From: JBGTFE01 sp041747435 | Lineage (GTDB): Bacteria; Acidobacteriota; Blastocatellia; Pyrinomonadales; Pyrinomonadaceae | Length of the DNA: 64,000 nt | NCBI GenBank assembly: GCA_041747435.1 | Contig: JBGTFE010000146.1 | Span: 21,686-85,685 of the forward strand | Reading direction: 5' to 3' | Shown: positions 51,005 to 58,845 of the stretch, piece by piece | Layout: the number at the start of each line of letters is the position of its first letter | Numbering within the stretch: the stretch's first letter is position 1 | Notes under the pieces: model-generated | What the model saw: only the letters and a program-made list of their open reading frames with translations | Told to the model about the DNA's origin: nothing | The model's database searches: none | Program-made: the position numbers and the translations under genes

Positions 51005-52234
51005 ATGACATCAGTAGCACAACCAGAAAAAATTTTAAGACTGCCGTCTGATCAGGACGCAAGCGGGCGCACTTTCGGCGCGGAAGAAATCGCCGCGGTC
51101 ACGGAAGTTTTGACGAGCGGCGTGTTGATCACGACCAAAGGCAAATACGGCAAACTGCTCGAAAAAGAATTTGCCGAACGGCTCGGCGTGAAATACGCTT
51201 ATGCGTGTAATTCCGGTTCGGCGGCGGTTCACGTCGCGGTCGCGGCGGTCAATCCGAATCCGGGCGATGAGATCGTCACGACTTCCATCACCGATATGGG
51301 CGCGCTCACGCCGATCATTTTTCAAGGCGCAATTCCCGTTTTCGCCGACGTTGACCCGAAAACTTTGAACGTCACGGCGGAAACGATCGAAAAAGTTTTG
51401 AGCGAAAAAACGAAAGCGATCATCGTTACGCATCTGTTCGGAAATCCGTGCGAGATGCAGGCGATCATGGAATTAGCCGATTCAAAAAATATTCCCGTCA
51501 TCGAAGACACGGCGCAATCTTTCCTCGCAAAATGCGGCGGAAAATACGCCGGAACGATCGGCAAGATCGGCGCATTTTCTTTCCAACAAGGCAAACAGAT
51601 GACGACGGGCGAAGGCGGAATCGTCGTAACGAACGACGATGAGATCGCGCGTCGGATGTATCTTTTCATCAACAAGGCGTGGGGCTACGGCGACGCTAAT
51701 CCCGATCATTATTTTGCTTCGCTCAATTATCGAATGACCGAACTGCAAGCCGCCGTCGCGTATGAACAATTGAAAAAATTGGATCATTCGGTTTCACAAC
51801 GTCAAAAAATGGCGCAGCTTCTGGACGAAAAAATTGCGGACATTGACGGCATCGAAAGTTATAAACCGGCGGACGGCTCGACGATGACTTACTGGAAATT
51901 TTGTCTGCGCGTTGACGAAGCGAAGATCGAAGACGGCGCGGTCGGATTGGCAAAAGCACTTAAAACTTACGATGTCGCATCCGCGCCGCGCTACGTCGTC
52001 AAACCGGCTTACAAATGCCAAATTTTCCGCGAACAAAACACATTCGGCGATTCGCATTATCCGTTCAATCTGGCGCGTGCGGAAGCCGTTGATTACAACG
52101 ACGATAATTTTCCGGGCACGATCAAAGGTCTGCATGACGTTTTGGTTTTGCCGATCAACGAACGCTACGAGGAAAAGCACATTGAATTTCTGGCGGCTTC
52201 GATCCGCGAAGCTGTTGAAAATACTAAGAAATAA
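51005..52234 (+). CDS. DegT/DnrJ/EryC1/StrS-family sugar aminotransferase
   Basis: A 409-residue PLP enzyme. The cofactor lysine is K197 in FSFQQGKQMTTGEGG, with the Asp in PVIEDTAQS (about 168) and the early ACNSGSAAVH loop (about 67-76). Such enzymes transfer an amino group from glutamate to a nucleotide-linked 3- or 4-keto sugar. In the WbpE-like case the substrate would be a 3-keto UDP-GlcNAc uronate, which the next gene's product could provide. A palindromic repeat begins at its stop codon and separates it from the oxidoreductase gene. Confidence 0.9.
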   Translation: MTSVAQPEKILRLPSDQDASGRTFGAEEIAAVTEVLTSGVLITTKGKYGKLLEKEFAERLGVKYAYACNSGSAAVHVAVAAVNPNPGDEIVTTSITDMGALTPIIFQGAIPVFADVDPKTLNVTAETIEKVLSEKTKAIIVTHLFGNPCEMQAIMELADSKNIPVIEDTAQSFLAKCGGKYAGTIGKIGAFSFQQGKQMTTGEGGIVVTNDDEIARRMYLFINKAWGYGDANPDHYFASLNYRMTELQAAVAYEQLKKLDHSVSQRQKMAQLLDEKIADIDGIESYKPADGSTMTYWKFCLRVDEAKIEDGAVGLAKALKTYDVASAPRYVVKPAYKCQIFREQNTFGDSHYPFNLARAEAVDYNDDNFPGTIKGLHDVLVLPINERYEEKHIEFLAASIREAVENTKK

Positions 52235-52313
52235 TTAACAGGGATGAAAAGGATAGACAAGGATTAAATAAAATCTTTATAAAATCCCATTCATCCTCTT
52301 CATCCCTGTTAAT
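52234..52313. repeat. Palindromic intergenic repeat (AACAGGGATGAA type)
   Basis: TTAACAGGGATGAA (52235-52248) is exactly complementary to 52299-52312, and the neighbouring AAGGAT/ATCCT words extend the stem. It fills the whole space between the aminotransferase and oxidoreductase genes, starting inside the stop codon. Sequences of this wording are a common dispersed intergenic element type; no T tract supports a simple terminator. Confidence 0.65.
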
Positions 52314-52329
52314 TGACTTTTTTATCATT

Positions 52330-53334
52330 ATGGAAAAATTAAAATTTGCATTAGTCGGAACCGGCGGAATCGCCCAAACATACGCGCAGGCGTTTCAAAC
52401 CAGCAAATGCTGTGAGCTTGTCGCGGTTGCAGATGTTCGAAAGGAATCGGCTGAAGCTTTTGCCGAGCCTTTTGGCGCGAAAAGTTTCGCTGATTACCGG
52501 TCTTTAGCCGAAAACTCGGAAATCGACGCGGTAATTATCGCAACGCCGCCGAATTCACATCCGGAGATCGCGATGTATTTTATGGATCGCGGAGTTCATG
52601 TGCTTTGCGAAAAACCGCTTTGTCTTTCAAGCGCGGAAGCGAGAGAAATGATCGCAACGGCTGAAAAAACCGGCGTGAAATTCACGATGGCTTCGAAGTT
52701 TCGATACGTCGAAGACGTTATCAAAGCGAAATCGATGATCGCTTCCGGTTTCCTTGGCGAAGTCGTTCAGTTTGAAAATGCATTTACCGCGAAAGTCGAT
52801 ATGTCGAAGCGTTGGAATTCTGACAGATCGGTCGCCGGCGGCGGCGTTTTGATCGATAACGGAACGCATTCGGTCGATATTATTCGATATTTTCTCGGAC
52901 CGATCGAGGAAATCCTCGCGCTGGAAACAAGCGGGACACAGAATCTCGCTGTCGATGAAAACGTCAAACTCCTGGCAAAAACGTCAAATGGTGTTTTGGC
53001 GAGTGTTGATCTGACCTGGGGAATCAATAAGGAATTGCCGAATTTTATCAGCGTTTACGGGACAAACGGAACACTTCAGATCGGCTGGCGCGAATCGAAA
53101 TACAAGCTGAATTCCAATCCGGATTGGACGGTTTTCGGCAAAGGCTATGACAAAGTTCAGGCGTTTCGTTCAAAGATCGAGAATTTTGCGCACGCTATTC
53201 GAGGCAAACAGGAACTGCTGATCAAACCCGAAGACGCGCTCGCATCGGTTGAAGTTATCGAAGCGGCGTATAAATCTTTGAGCCAAAATCTATGGCAGCG
53301 TGTGAACGAAAAAGCGGAAACCGCAGCGAAATAA
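52330..53334 (+). CDS. Gfo/Idh/MocA-family NAD-dependent sugar oxidoreductase
   Basis: The 334-residue enzyme starts with a Rossmann motif (VGTGGIAQTYAQAF), followed by ATPPNSHPEIA and the family's CEKPLCLS with the catalytic Lys near residue 97; the C-terminal half is the beta-sheet substrate domain (ASKFRYVEDV, VLIDNGTHSVDIIRYF). Members oxidise a sugar hydroxyl with NAD. A WbpB-like role, making the 3-keto sugar for the neighbouring aminotransferase, fits the context but is inference. It ends just before a short hairpin and the acetyltransferase gene. Confidence 0.88.
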   Translation: MEKLKFALVGTGGIAQTYAQAFQTSKCCELVAVADVRKESAEAFAEPFGAKSFADYRSLAENSEIDAVIIATPPNSHPEIAMYFMDRGVHVLCEKPLCLSSAEAREMIATAEKTGVKFTMASKFRYVEDVIKAKSMIASGFLGEVVQFENAFTAKVDMSKRWNSDRSVAGGGVLIDNGTHSVDIIRYFLGPIEEILALETSGTQNLAVDENVKLLAKTSNGVLASVDLTWGINKELPNFISVYGTNGTLQIGWRESKYKLNSNPDWTVFGKGYDKVQAFRSKIENFAHAIRGKQELLIKPEDALASVEVIEAAYKSLSQNLWQRVNEKAETAAK

Positions 53335-53373
53335 TGTCAGAACCGCCTGCGTTAGTGGACGGGCTTGTCAGCA

Positions 53374-53393
53374 GCGTCGGCGTAAGCCGATGC
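53374..53393. repeat. Short hairpin before the acetyltransferase gene
   Basis: GCGTCGGC and GCCGATGC pair over eight positions (one G-U) around GTAA. It lies in the 80-base spacer between two cluster genes, 21 bases before the start codon, and is preceded by ACCGCCTGCGTTAGTGG, a degenerate palindrome of the REP kind. The hairpin could slow transcription or translation of the next gene, or be only a repeat remnant. Confidence 0.35.
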
Positions 53394-53414
53394 GTCACTC
53401 CAAGGAGAAAATAA

Positions 53415-54032
53415 ATGAGCGGAAACCTAAAACCAGCTAGAGTTCACCCGACGGCGATTGTCGAAGACGGCGTAAAGATCGGCGAAGGAACGAGCGTTTG
53501 GGACAATGTGCACATCAGGCACGGCGCCCAAATCGGCGAAGAATGCATCGTCGGCGAAAAAAGTTATATCGCGTATGACGTAAAGATCGGAAACCGCGTG
53601 AAAATAAACGCGATGGTTTATATTTGCGCTGCCGTCACCATCGAAGACGGCGTGATGATCTCGGCTTCGACGACTTTTACAAACGACCGTTTCCCGCGCG
53701 CGACTTTTCCCGACTTAAAAAATCTAAGACCGAGCGAACCCGACGAACATACTCTGCCGACGCTTGTAAAAGAAGGCGCGACCATCGGTGCGGGCTGCAT
53801 TATCGGCAATGATCTTGAGATCGGACGCTGGGCGATGGTCGGAATGGGTTCGGTCGTTACGAGATCGGTTCCCGATTTTCATCTAGTCTTGGGAAGTCCG
53901 GCACGAAGCGTCGGCGCGGTCTGCAAATGCGGACAGCTTTTTCATAAGTTTGACGATTCGGAAAAGCACAAATTTGATTGCGTTTGCGGTTTGCGATACG
54001 AGATCAAAAACCAAAACGTGAAAGAAATTTAA
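53415..54032 (+). CDS. Hexapeptide-repeat sugar N-acetyltransferase (WlbB/WbpD-like)
   Basis: A 205-residue left-handed beta-helix protein: hexapeptide repeats from residue 9 to 155 (VHPTAIVEDGVKIGEGTSVW, IVGEKSYIAYDVKIGNRV, GAGCIIGNDLEIG), with the ASTTFTNDRFPR loop typical of acetyltransferases acting on 3-amino-UDP-sugars. After the helix comes SVPDFHLVLGSPAR and then a small four-cysteine tail (CKCG near 174, CVCG near 193), a likely zinc knuckle. It would acetylate the amino sugar made by the DegT enzyme. Its stop codon overlaps the start of the next gene (TAATG). Confidence 0.88.
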   Translation: MSGNLKPARVHPTAIVEDGVKIGEGTSVWDNVHIRHGAQIGEECIVGEKSYIAYDVKIGNRVKINAMVYICAAVTIEDGVMISASTTFTNDRFPRATFPDLKNLRPSEPDEHTLPTLVKEGATIGAGCIIGNDLEIGRWAMVGMGSVVTRSVPDFHLVLGSPARSVGAVCKCGQLFHKFDDSEKHKFDCVCGLRYEIKNQNVKEI

Positions 54033-55519
54033 TGTCTCAAAACATCGCCATCATCGGAAGCGGTTTTCTCGGTCTGACGCTCGCTTTGCGTTTATCGGAA
54101 GCGGGAAACTCGGTGACCGTTTTTGAATCCGCATCGGAGATTGGCGGCTTGGCGAGCGCGTGGCAGATCGGCGACGTGACGTGGGACAAACATTATCACG
54201 TTACGCTTCTTTCGGATTCTTTCACGCGGAAAATTGTTGAAGAAATTGGGCTTGGCGACGAATTCAATTGGGTTGAAACAAAGACCGGTTTTTATACCGA
54301 CGGTAAGTTGGTTTCGATGTCGAACGCGCTGGAATTCTTAAAATTTCCGCCGCTTGGATTGATTTCAAAGTTTCGCCTCGGAGCGACTATTTTTTACGCT
54401 TCAAAAGTTAAAAATTGGAAAAGACTAGAAAAAATTTCGGTTGAAGATTGGCTCTCCAAATTTTCCGGCAGAAAGACGTTTGAGAAAATTTGGAAACCTC
54501 TGCTCAAAGCCAAGCTTGGCGAAGCATACAAAGAAACGTCCGCGGCATTTATCTGGGCGACGATCCAACGAATGTATGCCGCGCGAAATTCGGGTGTGAA
54601 AAAGGAAATGTTCGGTTATGTGCGCGGCGGTTATGCGCGCGTTTTGGAAAAATTCGGCGAGCATTTAAGAGAAAAAGGCGTTGAGGTCCGTTTGAATTCG
54701 AATGTTTCGGAAATCGTAAAAAACGACGAAAAATTCGAGATCAAAATTGGCGAAAAGCCGGGAAGACGCGGCGCTGCAAAGGCAGTTCAGCGGCAAGTGA
54801 GCGTGAACGGAAACGGTTTGAAAATGAAAAGGGAACGCGCAATGGCGGCAGTCGCTTCGGCTTTTTCGGGTCTTCAAATTTCGAATTTCAAGCTTGAGAA
54901 TGAAAAACGAAAAACGAAAAACGAAAATCTTTTCGACAAAGTGATCTTAACTTGCCCGTCGAACATTGCCGCCAGAATTTGCACGGAATTGCCGGAAGGC
55001 GAAAAAGCAAAACTCGAAAATATTAAATATCAAGGCATTGTCTGCGCATCGGTTTTGACGAAAAAATCCTTATCGAATTTTTACGTTACCAACATCACCG
55101 ACGAAACTCCATTTACGGGAATTATTGAAATGTCCGCGCTTGTCGATAAATCACATTTTGGCGGTAATGCGCTTGTTTATTTGCCGAAATATGTCGCGCC
55201 AAACGATGAATTGTTTGAAAAAACCGATGCGGAAATCGAGGAAAAATTCTTAAGCGCACTTGAAAAAATGTATCCGCATTTTGAGCGAAAAGATGTTGTG
55301 GAATTCAAAATTTCGCGCGTCAGGAATGTGTTCCCGATTCCGACTTTAACTTATTCGGAAAACCTTCCCGCAACGGCAACTTCAGTTGAGAATTTGTTTA
55401 TCGTAAATTCGGCGCATATTGTAAATGGAACTTTGAACGTCAACGAAACAATTCAACTTGCGGAAAAGTTTTTTAAGGAACATTTAACCGCGGAGACGCC
55501 GAGACGCGGAGATTTTTAG
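54032..55519 (+). CDS. NAD(P)/FAD-dependent amine-oxidase-like protein with an internal repeat-derived insertion
   Basis: The ATG at 54032 overlaps the previous stop (TAATG) and gives 495 residues. The N terminus IAIIGSGFLGLTLALRLSEAG and ESASEIGGLA are the dinucleotide-binding motifs of protoporphyrinogen-oxidase/UDP-galactopyranose-mutase-like flavoproteins, common in polysaccharide clusters. Relative to the related gene at 57470 it carries about 60 extra residues at about 241-300 (from KPGRRGAA to KNENL), encoded by low-complexity repeat-like DNA. The last residues (LTAETPRRGDF) are also repeat-encoded. The chemical reaction is unknown. It is possible that the insertion is tolerated as a surface loop. 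Confidence 0.8.
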   Translation: MSQNIAIIGSGFLGLTLALRLSEAGNSVTVFESASEIGGLASAWQIGDVTWDKHYHVTLLSDSFTRKIVEEIGLGDEFNWVETKTGFYTDGKLVSMSNALEFLKFPPLGLISKFRLGATIFYASKVKNWKRLEKISVEDWLSKFSGRKTFEKIWKPLLKAKLGEAYKETSAAFIWATIQRMYAARNSGVKKEMFGYVRGGYARVLEKFGEHLREKGVEVRLNSNVSEIVKNDEKFEIKIGEKPGRRGAAKAVQRQVSVNGNGLKMKRERAMAAVASAFSGLQISNFKLENEKRKTKNENLFDKVILTCPSNIAARICTELPEGEKAKLENIKYQGIVCASVLTKKSLSNFYVTNITDETPFTGIIEMSALVDKSHFGGNALVYLPKYVAPNDELFEKTDAEIEEKFLSALEKMYPHFERKDVVEFKISRVRNVFPIPTLTYSENLPATATSVENLFIVNSAHIVNGTLNVNETIQLAEKFFKEHLTAETPRRGDF

Positions 55520-55553
55520 GTAACAATTTCTGCTTTCTCTGCGTCTCCTCGGT
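55487..55553. repeat. Palindromic repeat overlapping the 3' end of the flavoprotein gene
   Basis: ACCGCGGAGACGCCGAGA (55487-55504) and the complementary stretch 55536-55553 match at 16 of 18 positions around a 31-base loop containing the TAG stop. Wording of this type (ACCGCAGAGACGCAGAGA) is a widespread dispersed intergenic repeat. Here one arm is translated as the last residues of the upstream protein and the other lies 9 bases before the next start codon. Confidence 0.7.
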
Positions 55554-55562
55554 GAATAAAAT

Positions 55563-56534
55563 ATGAAAACGATTGCGAGCCTGTCGCTCGACCTCGACAA
55601 CAAGTGGTCTTATATGAAAACGCACGGCGATGCGGGCTGGGAAACTTTTCCGTCGTATCTCGATTGCGTCGTTCCGCGCGCGTTGAATTTTTTGAACGAA
55701 AGAAATTTGAAAATTACGTTTTTTATTGTCGGGCAAGATGCAGCGCTTGATAAAAATCGCGACGCGATCGCGCAAATTGCGGATGCGAAACACGAGATCG
55801 GCAACCACAGTTTTCGCCACGAGCCTTGGCTCCATCTTTATTCAAAACAAGAATTAATTGAGGAATTTGAAAAGACGGAAGAAGCGATTCGAAAAATTAC
55901 CAATCAAAAACCCGTCGGTTTTCGCGGTCCGGGGTACAGCTTATCGCCGACGGTTTTGGAAGTTCTGGCGGAGCGCGGTTACGAATATGATTGCTCGACC
56001 TTGCCGACATATATCGCTCCGCTAGCGCGCGCGTACTACTTTTTCAAATCGCCGGAAATGTCGGTTGAAGAAAAGGAAAAGCGCAAAAAGCTTTTCGGAA
56101 AATTTTCGGACGGTTTTCAATCGCTAAAGCCTTATAAATGGCAGATCGGCGAAAAATCTCTGGTTGAAATTCCGGTTACGACGCTGCCGATCTTCAAAAC
56201 GCCGATCCATGCAAGCTATCTGATCTATCTTTCGACTTTTTCAAAAACGCTGGCGCGAAACTATTGGAAAACCGCTTTGACGATGTGCCAAATGACCGAA
56301 ACGCAGCCCTCTTTGCTGCTTCATCCGCTCGATTTTCTTTCGGGTGAAGACGCGCCCGAGCTTAAATTCTTTCCCGGAATGAACTTGCCGATCGAGAAAA
56401 AGCTGGAATTCGTCGGAGAGATCTTGGAAGCCTTCACAGACAAATTCGACGTCGTAAATTTGCGCGAACACGCGCGAACCGTCAAAACCGACAACGTAAG
56501 ATCGCTCAATTATGCAAGAACACAAACCGCTTAA
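55563..56534 (+). CDS. Polysaccharide deacetylase (NodB-type)
   Basis: The 323-residue protein has an intact NodB active site: SLDLDNKW (catalytic and metal Asp), NHSFRH (metal His pair in the H-S-x-x-H motif), GFRGPGYS, and LLLHPLDF toward the C terminus supplying the late His. It would remove N-acetyl groups from a glycan or a lipid-linked sugar. It contrasts with the fused deacetylase domain at 49.2 kb, which lacks the first His. No signal peptide is seen, so it may act on a cytoplasmic, lipid-linked intermediate. Its 3' end overlaps the methyltransferase gene by 23 bases. Confidence 0.88.
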   Translation: MKTIASLSLDLDNKWSYMKTHGDAGWETFPSYLDCVVPRALNFLNERNLKITFFIVGQDAALDKNRDAIAQIADAKHEIGNHSFRHEPWLHLYSKQELIEEFEKTEEAIRKITNQKPVGFRGPGYSLSPTVLEVLAERGYEYDCSTLPTYIAPLARAYYFFKSPEMSVEEKEKRKKLFGKFSDGFQSLKPYKWQIGEKSLVEIPVTTLPIFKTPIHASYLIYLSTFSKTLARNYWKTALTMCQMTETQPSLLLHPLDFLSGEDAPELKFFPGMNLPIEKKLEFVGEILEAFTDKFDVVNLREHARTVKTDNVRSLNYARTQTA

Positions 56535-57453
56535 ATTGACTCACGTCGCGTGCTGCGTGTGCGAAACGGACGACGCGATGCCGGTCGGCGTTGGCGAAGA
56601 TTTTGAATATCGCACTAGCGCGGATACGTTTCTGGCGATGCAATGCAATTCGTGCGGTTTGGTTTATTTGAATCCGCGCCCGGCGGTTTCGGAATTTGAG
56701 CGAATTTATCCCGAAAATTATCACGCATTCGATTTTTCCGAAGCGGATTTTGGCTTTGTTCATAAAGTTCGCTCAAGACTTGAAGCGAAAAGACTTTTGA
56801 CGCTGTGCCAAGATTTGCCGGACGACGCGCGAATTCTTGACGTCGGCTGCGGCGACGGTTTTCATTTGAATCTATTGAGAAAATACGGAAAAAAGAGTTG
56901 GACGCTCGAAGGCGTTGATGTCGATAAACGAGCTGCGGAAATGGCTGAAAGATCGGGATTGACCGTTCACGTCGGCAGCATCGAAGCGCTTGATCTTGCG
57001 GAAAGTTCTTACGATCTGGCGATAATGTTTCAAACGATCGAGCACGTCGAAAAGCCTGAAAAAGTTTTATCTGCGGTGATGAAAGTCTTAAAACCGGGCG
57101 GAAAACTCGTTGTTGTGACGGATAACACCGATTCTCTCGACTTCAAATTTTTCAAGGGAAGTTATTGGGGCGGCTATCATTTTCCGCGTCATTGGAATCT
57201 TTTTAACAGTGCGTCCCTTAGCAGCCTGGCAAAAAAATGCGGTTTTCGCGTTTACGATATGACGACGCAGGTGAGCCCCGTCAACTGGGTCTATTCAATT
57301 CACAACGGGCTGGTTGACCAGGGAGCTCCGTCTTTTCTCATAGATCAATTTACGCTCAAATCGACCCTTTCACTGTCCGCATTTACATCGCTTGATATGT
57401 TTTTAAACAAATTTGGCCGAGGGGCTCTTCTTCGGGCCACGCTGCAAAAATAG
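56512..57453 (+). CDS. Class I SAM-dependent methyltransferase with an N-terminal zinc-ribbon-like motif
   Basis: A 313-residue protein of a type common in polysaccharide clusters. An N-terminal CCVCE and CNSCGLVYLNPRP form a four-cysteine metal site (residues 14-55); the SAM domain follows with ILDVGCGDGFH (about residue 105), then IEHVEKPEKVL and LKPGGKLVV. It probably methylates a sugar or a lipid-linked intermediate. It overlaps the deacetylase gene by 23 bases. The first two GGCC tetramers of the entire window lie in its last 40 bases, so the compositional seam runs through or just before its 3' end. The C-terminal third may therefore have a different history from the rest. Confidence 0.85.
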   Translation: MQEHKPLKLTHVACCVCETDDAMPVGVGEDFEYRTSADTFLAMQCNSCGLVYLNPRPAVSEFERIYPENYHAFDFSEADFGFVHKVRSRLEAKRLLTLCQDLPDDARILDVGCGDGFHLNLLRKYGKKSWTLEGVDVDKRAAEMAERSGLTVHVGSIEALDLAESSYDLAIMFQTIEHVEKPEKVLSAVMKVLKPGGKLVVVTDNTDSLDFKFFKGSYWGGYHFPRHWNLFNSASLSSLAKKCGFRVYDMTTQVSPVNWVYSIHNGLVDQGAPSFLIDQFTLKSTLSLSAFTSLDMFLNKFGRGALLRATLQK

Positions 57454-57469
57454 ATTTACACGTAAACCA

Positions 57470-58786
57470 ATGAAAACTGAAAAACCAATTGCAATTATCG
57501 GTGCGGGGCTTGCGGGGTTGACAGCGGCAAATTATCTTAACCGCCGGAATGTACCGTTTGTTTTATACGAAGCCGGAAAAAAAATCGCCGGATTGGCCTC
57601 AAGTTTTAAGGATGCCGAAGGATTTTCTTACGATTTCGGAGCACATTTTATAACCAACCGGTTGGCGGCGGCCATCGGCGTCAGTGCCGATTGCCGGATT
57701 GTAAAGCATTATGGCGAAAAGGTTTGGCTCGGCGGTAAGACATATTCCTATCCGTTTGGGCTTGTCAAAATCCCGCGGATGGCCCTCGGTGGAATAAAGA
57801 GCAAATTCGCGTCAAACGGCCAGGCTCCGCGCTCCGCGGCCGAATGGTTTCGCAAAAGCTACGGCCGGGCGTTAGCCGACGAGGTCGCTCTGCCTTTGAT
57901 CGAAGCGTGGTCGGGAGCGCGGGCTGAAGATCTGTCGGCGGCGGTCGGTGAAAGCCTGCCGGGAAGCATAGGCAAAACCCTGTATCTAAAGGCCGCCAGC
58001 CGAGCTACGGGCCGTGCCGTAGCCTGCGGTTACAGCCGCGAAATGCCCGAATCCGCCGGCGTCTATCACGTCTATCCAAACGGTGGTGTAGCAACTTTGT
58101 GCGAAAAGCTGGCCGAAGGTTTGGAGGATAAGATCAAACTCGAATCTCCGGTCTCAGAAATTTTGGTTGAAAACGAAAAGGTGGTCGGGATAAAAGCACT
58201 GGGTGAAACACATGAAGTTTCGGCGGTCATCAGCACGGCACCTGCAAACATTCTGGTAAAACTAGTGCGTGGAACCGACGCCCTCGACGCATTTGGGGGT
58301 TTTCGATATCGTCCAATGGTGTTTATTAATCTGAAATTTGATGGCCGAGCACTGCTTTCCGATACGGTTATGTGGTTTCCGGAAAAACGCTTTCCGTTCT
58401 TCCGCCTGACAGAGGCGACGATATCTATGCCGTGGCTTGCGCCGCCGGGCAAAACAATTATCACAGCCGACATCGGCTGCGAAAAAGGCGACGAAATTTG
58501 GGAAATGGAGGAAGCCGAACTGGCCAGCATGTGCCTTAAATCCATCACCAAAATCATTCCCGACGCGCCAGCCCGTTATCTCGGCTATAATGTACTGCGA
58601 ACTCCGATAGCGTATCCCGTTTTTCTTAATAAATATGAAGACGCGCGGCGCGCTTTTGAGAATACAACCAACATAAAAAATCTACTGAGCATCGGCCGCA
58701 ACGGTGAATTTGCCCATATTTTTATGGAGGACGTCTATTGGCGAACGCTGAACAAACTACGGGAACTCGTCGAAATTTCAACATAG
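57470..58786 (+). CDS. FAD-dependent amine-oxidase-like protein of the polysaccharide cluster
   Basis: I use the ATG at 57470 (438 residues); the longer frame would overlap the methyltransferase gene. It begins IAIIGAGLAGLTAANYLNRR and has YEAGKKIAGLASS, the FAD-binding motifs of the protoporphyrinogen-oxidase-like superfamily, then a substrate domain with WSGARAEDLSAAVG and the C-terminal FAD motif in LSIGRNGEFAHIFMEDVYW. It is a distant paralogue of the gene at 54032 but has no insertion in the corresponding place. The reaction, probably oxidation or isomerisation of a nucleotide or lipid-linked sugar, is unknown. It is the first gene fully inside the GGCC-containing part. Confidence 0.82.
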   Translation: MKTEKPIAIIGAGLAGLTAANYLNRRNVPFVLYEAGKKIAGLASSFKDAEGFSYDFGAHFITNRLAAAIGVSADCRIVKHYGEKVWLGGKTYSYPFGLVKIPRMALGGIKSKFASNGQAPRSAAEWFRKSYGRALADEVALPLIEAWSGARAEDLSAAVGESLPGSIGKTLYLKAASRATGRAVACGYSREMPESAGVYHVYPNGGVATLCEKLAEGLEDKIKLESPVSEILVENEKVVGIKALGETHEVSAVISTAPANILVKLVRGTDALDAFGGFRYRPMVFINLKFDGRALLSDTVMWFPEKRFPFFRLTEATISMPWLAPPGKTIITADIGCEKGDEIWEMEEAELASMCLKSITKIIPDAPARYLGYNVLRTPIAYPVFLNKYEDARRAFENTTNIKNLLSIGRNGEFAHIFMEDVYWRTLNKLRELVEIST

Positions 58787-58845
58787 CTTCAGCCTTCTAT
58801 CCGCCTCGGGCGGTTGAAAGATCAAGATTTTAACGAAGCCGAGAA

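Larger units (their letters stand above)
1..57414. other. Region without any GGCC tetramer
   Basis: By direct reading of every line, including block and line junctions, GGCC does not occur here, although the DNA is rich in related words (GCGC, CCGG, CGCG, GGCG, GCCG, GGTCC and GGACC are all present). Genes avoid it through codon choice, for example Gly GGC is not followed by codons starting with C and Ala GCC does not follow a G. A few misses in a manual scan are possible, but not hundreds. Confidence 0.85.

Noticed and set aside
1..57414. Lack of GGCC explained simply by low GC content
   Set aside because: GCGC, CCGG, CGCG and GGCG are frequent in the same region, so GC content cannot account for the loss of one tetramer.
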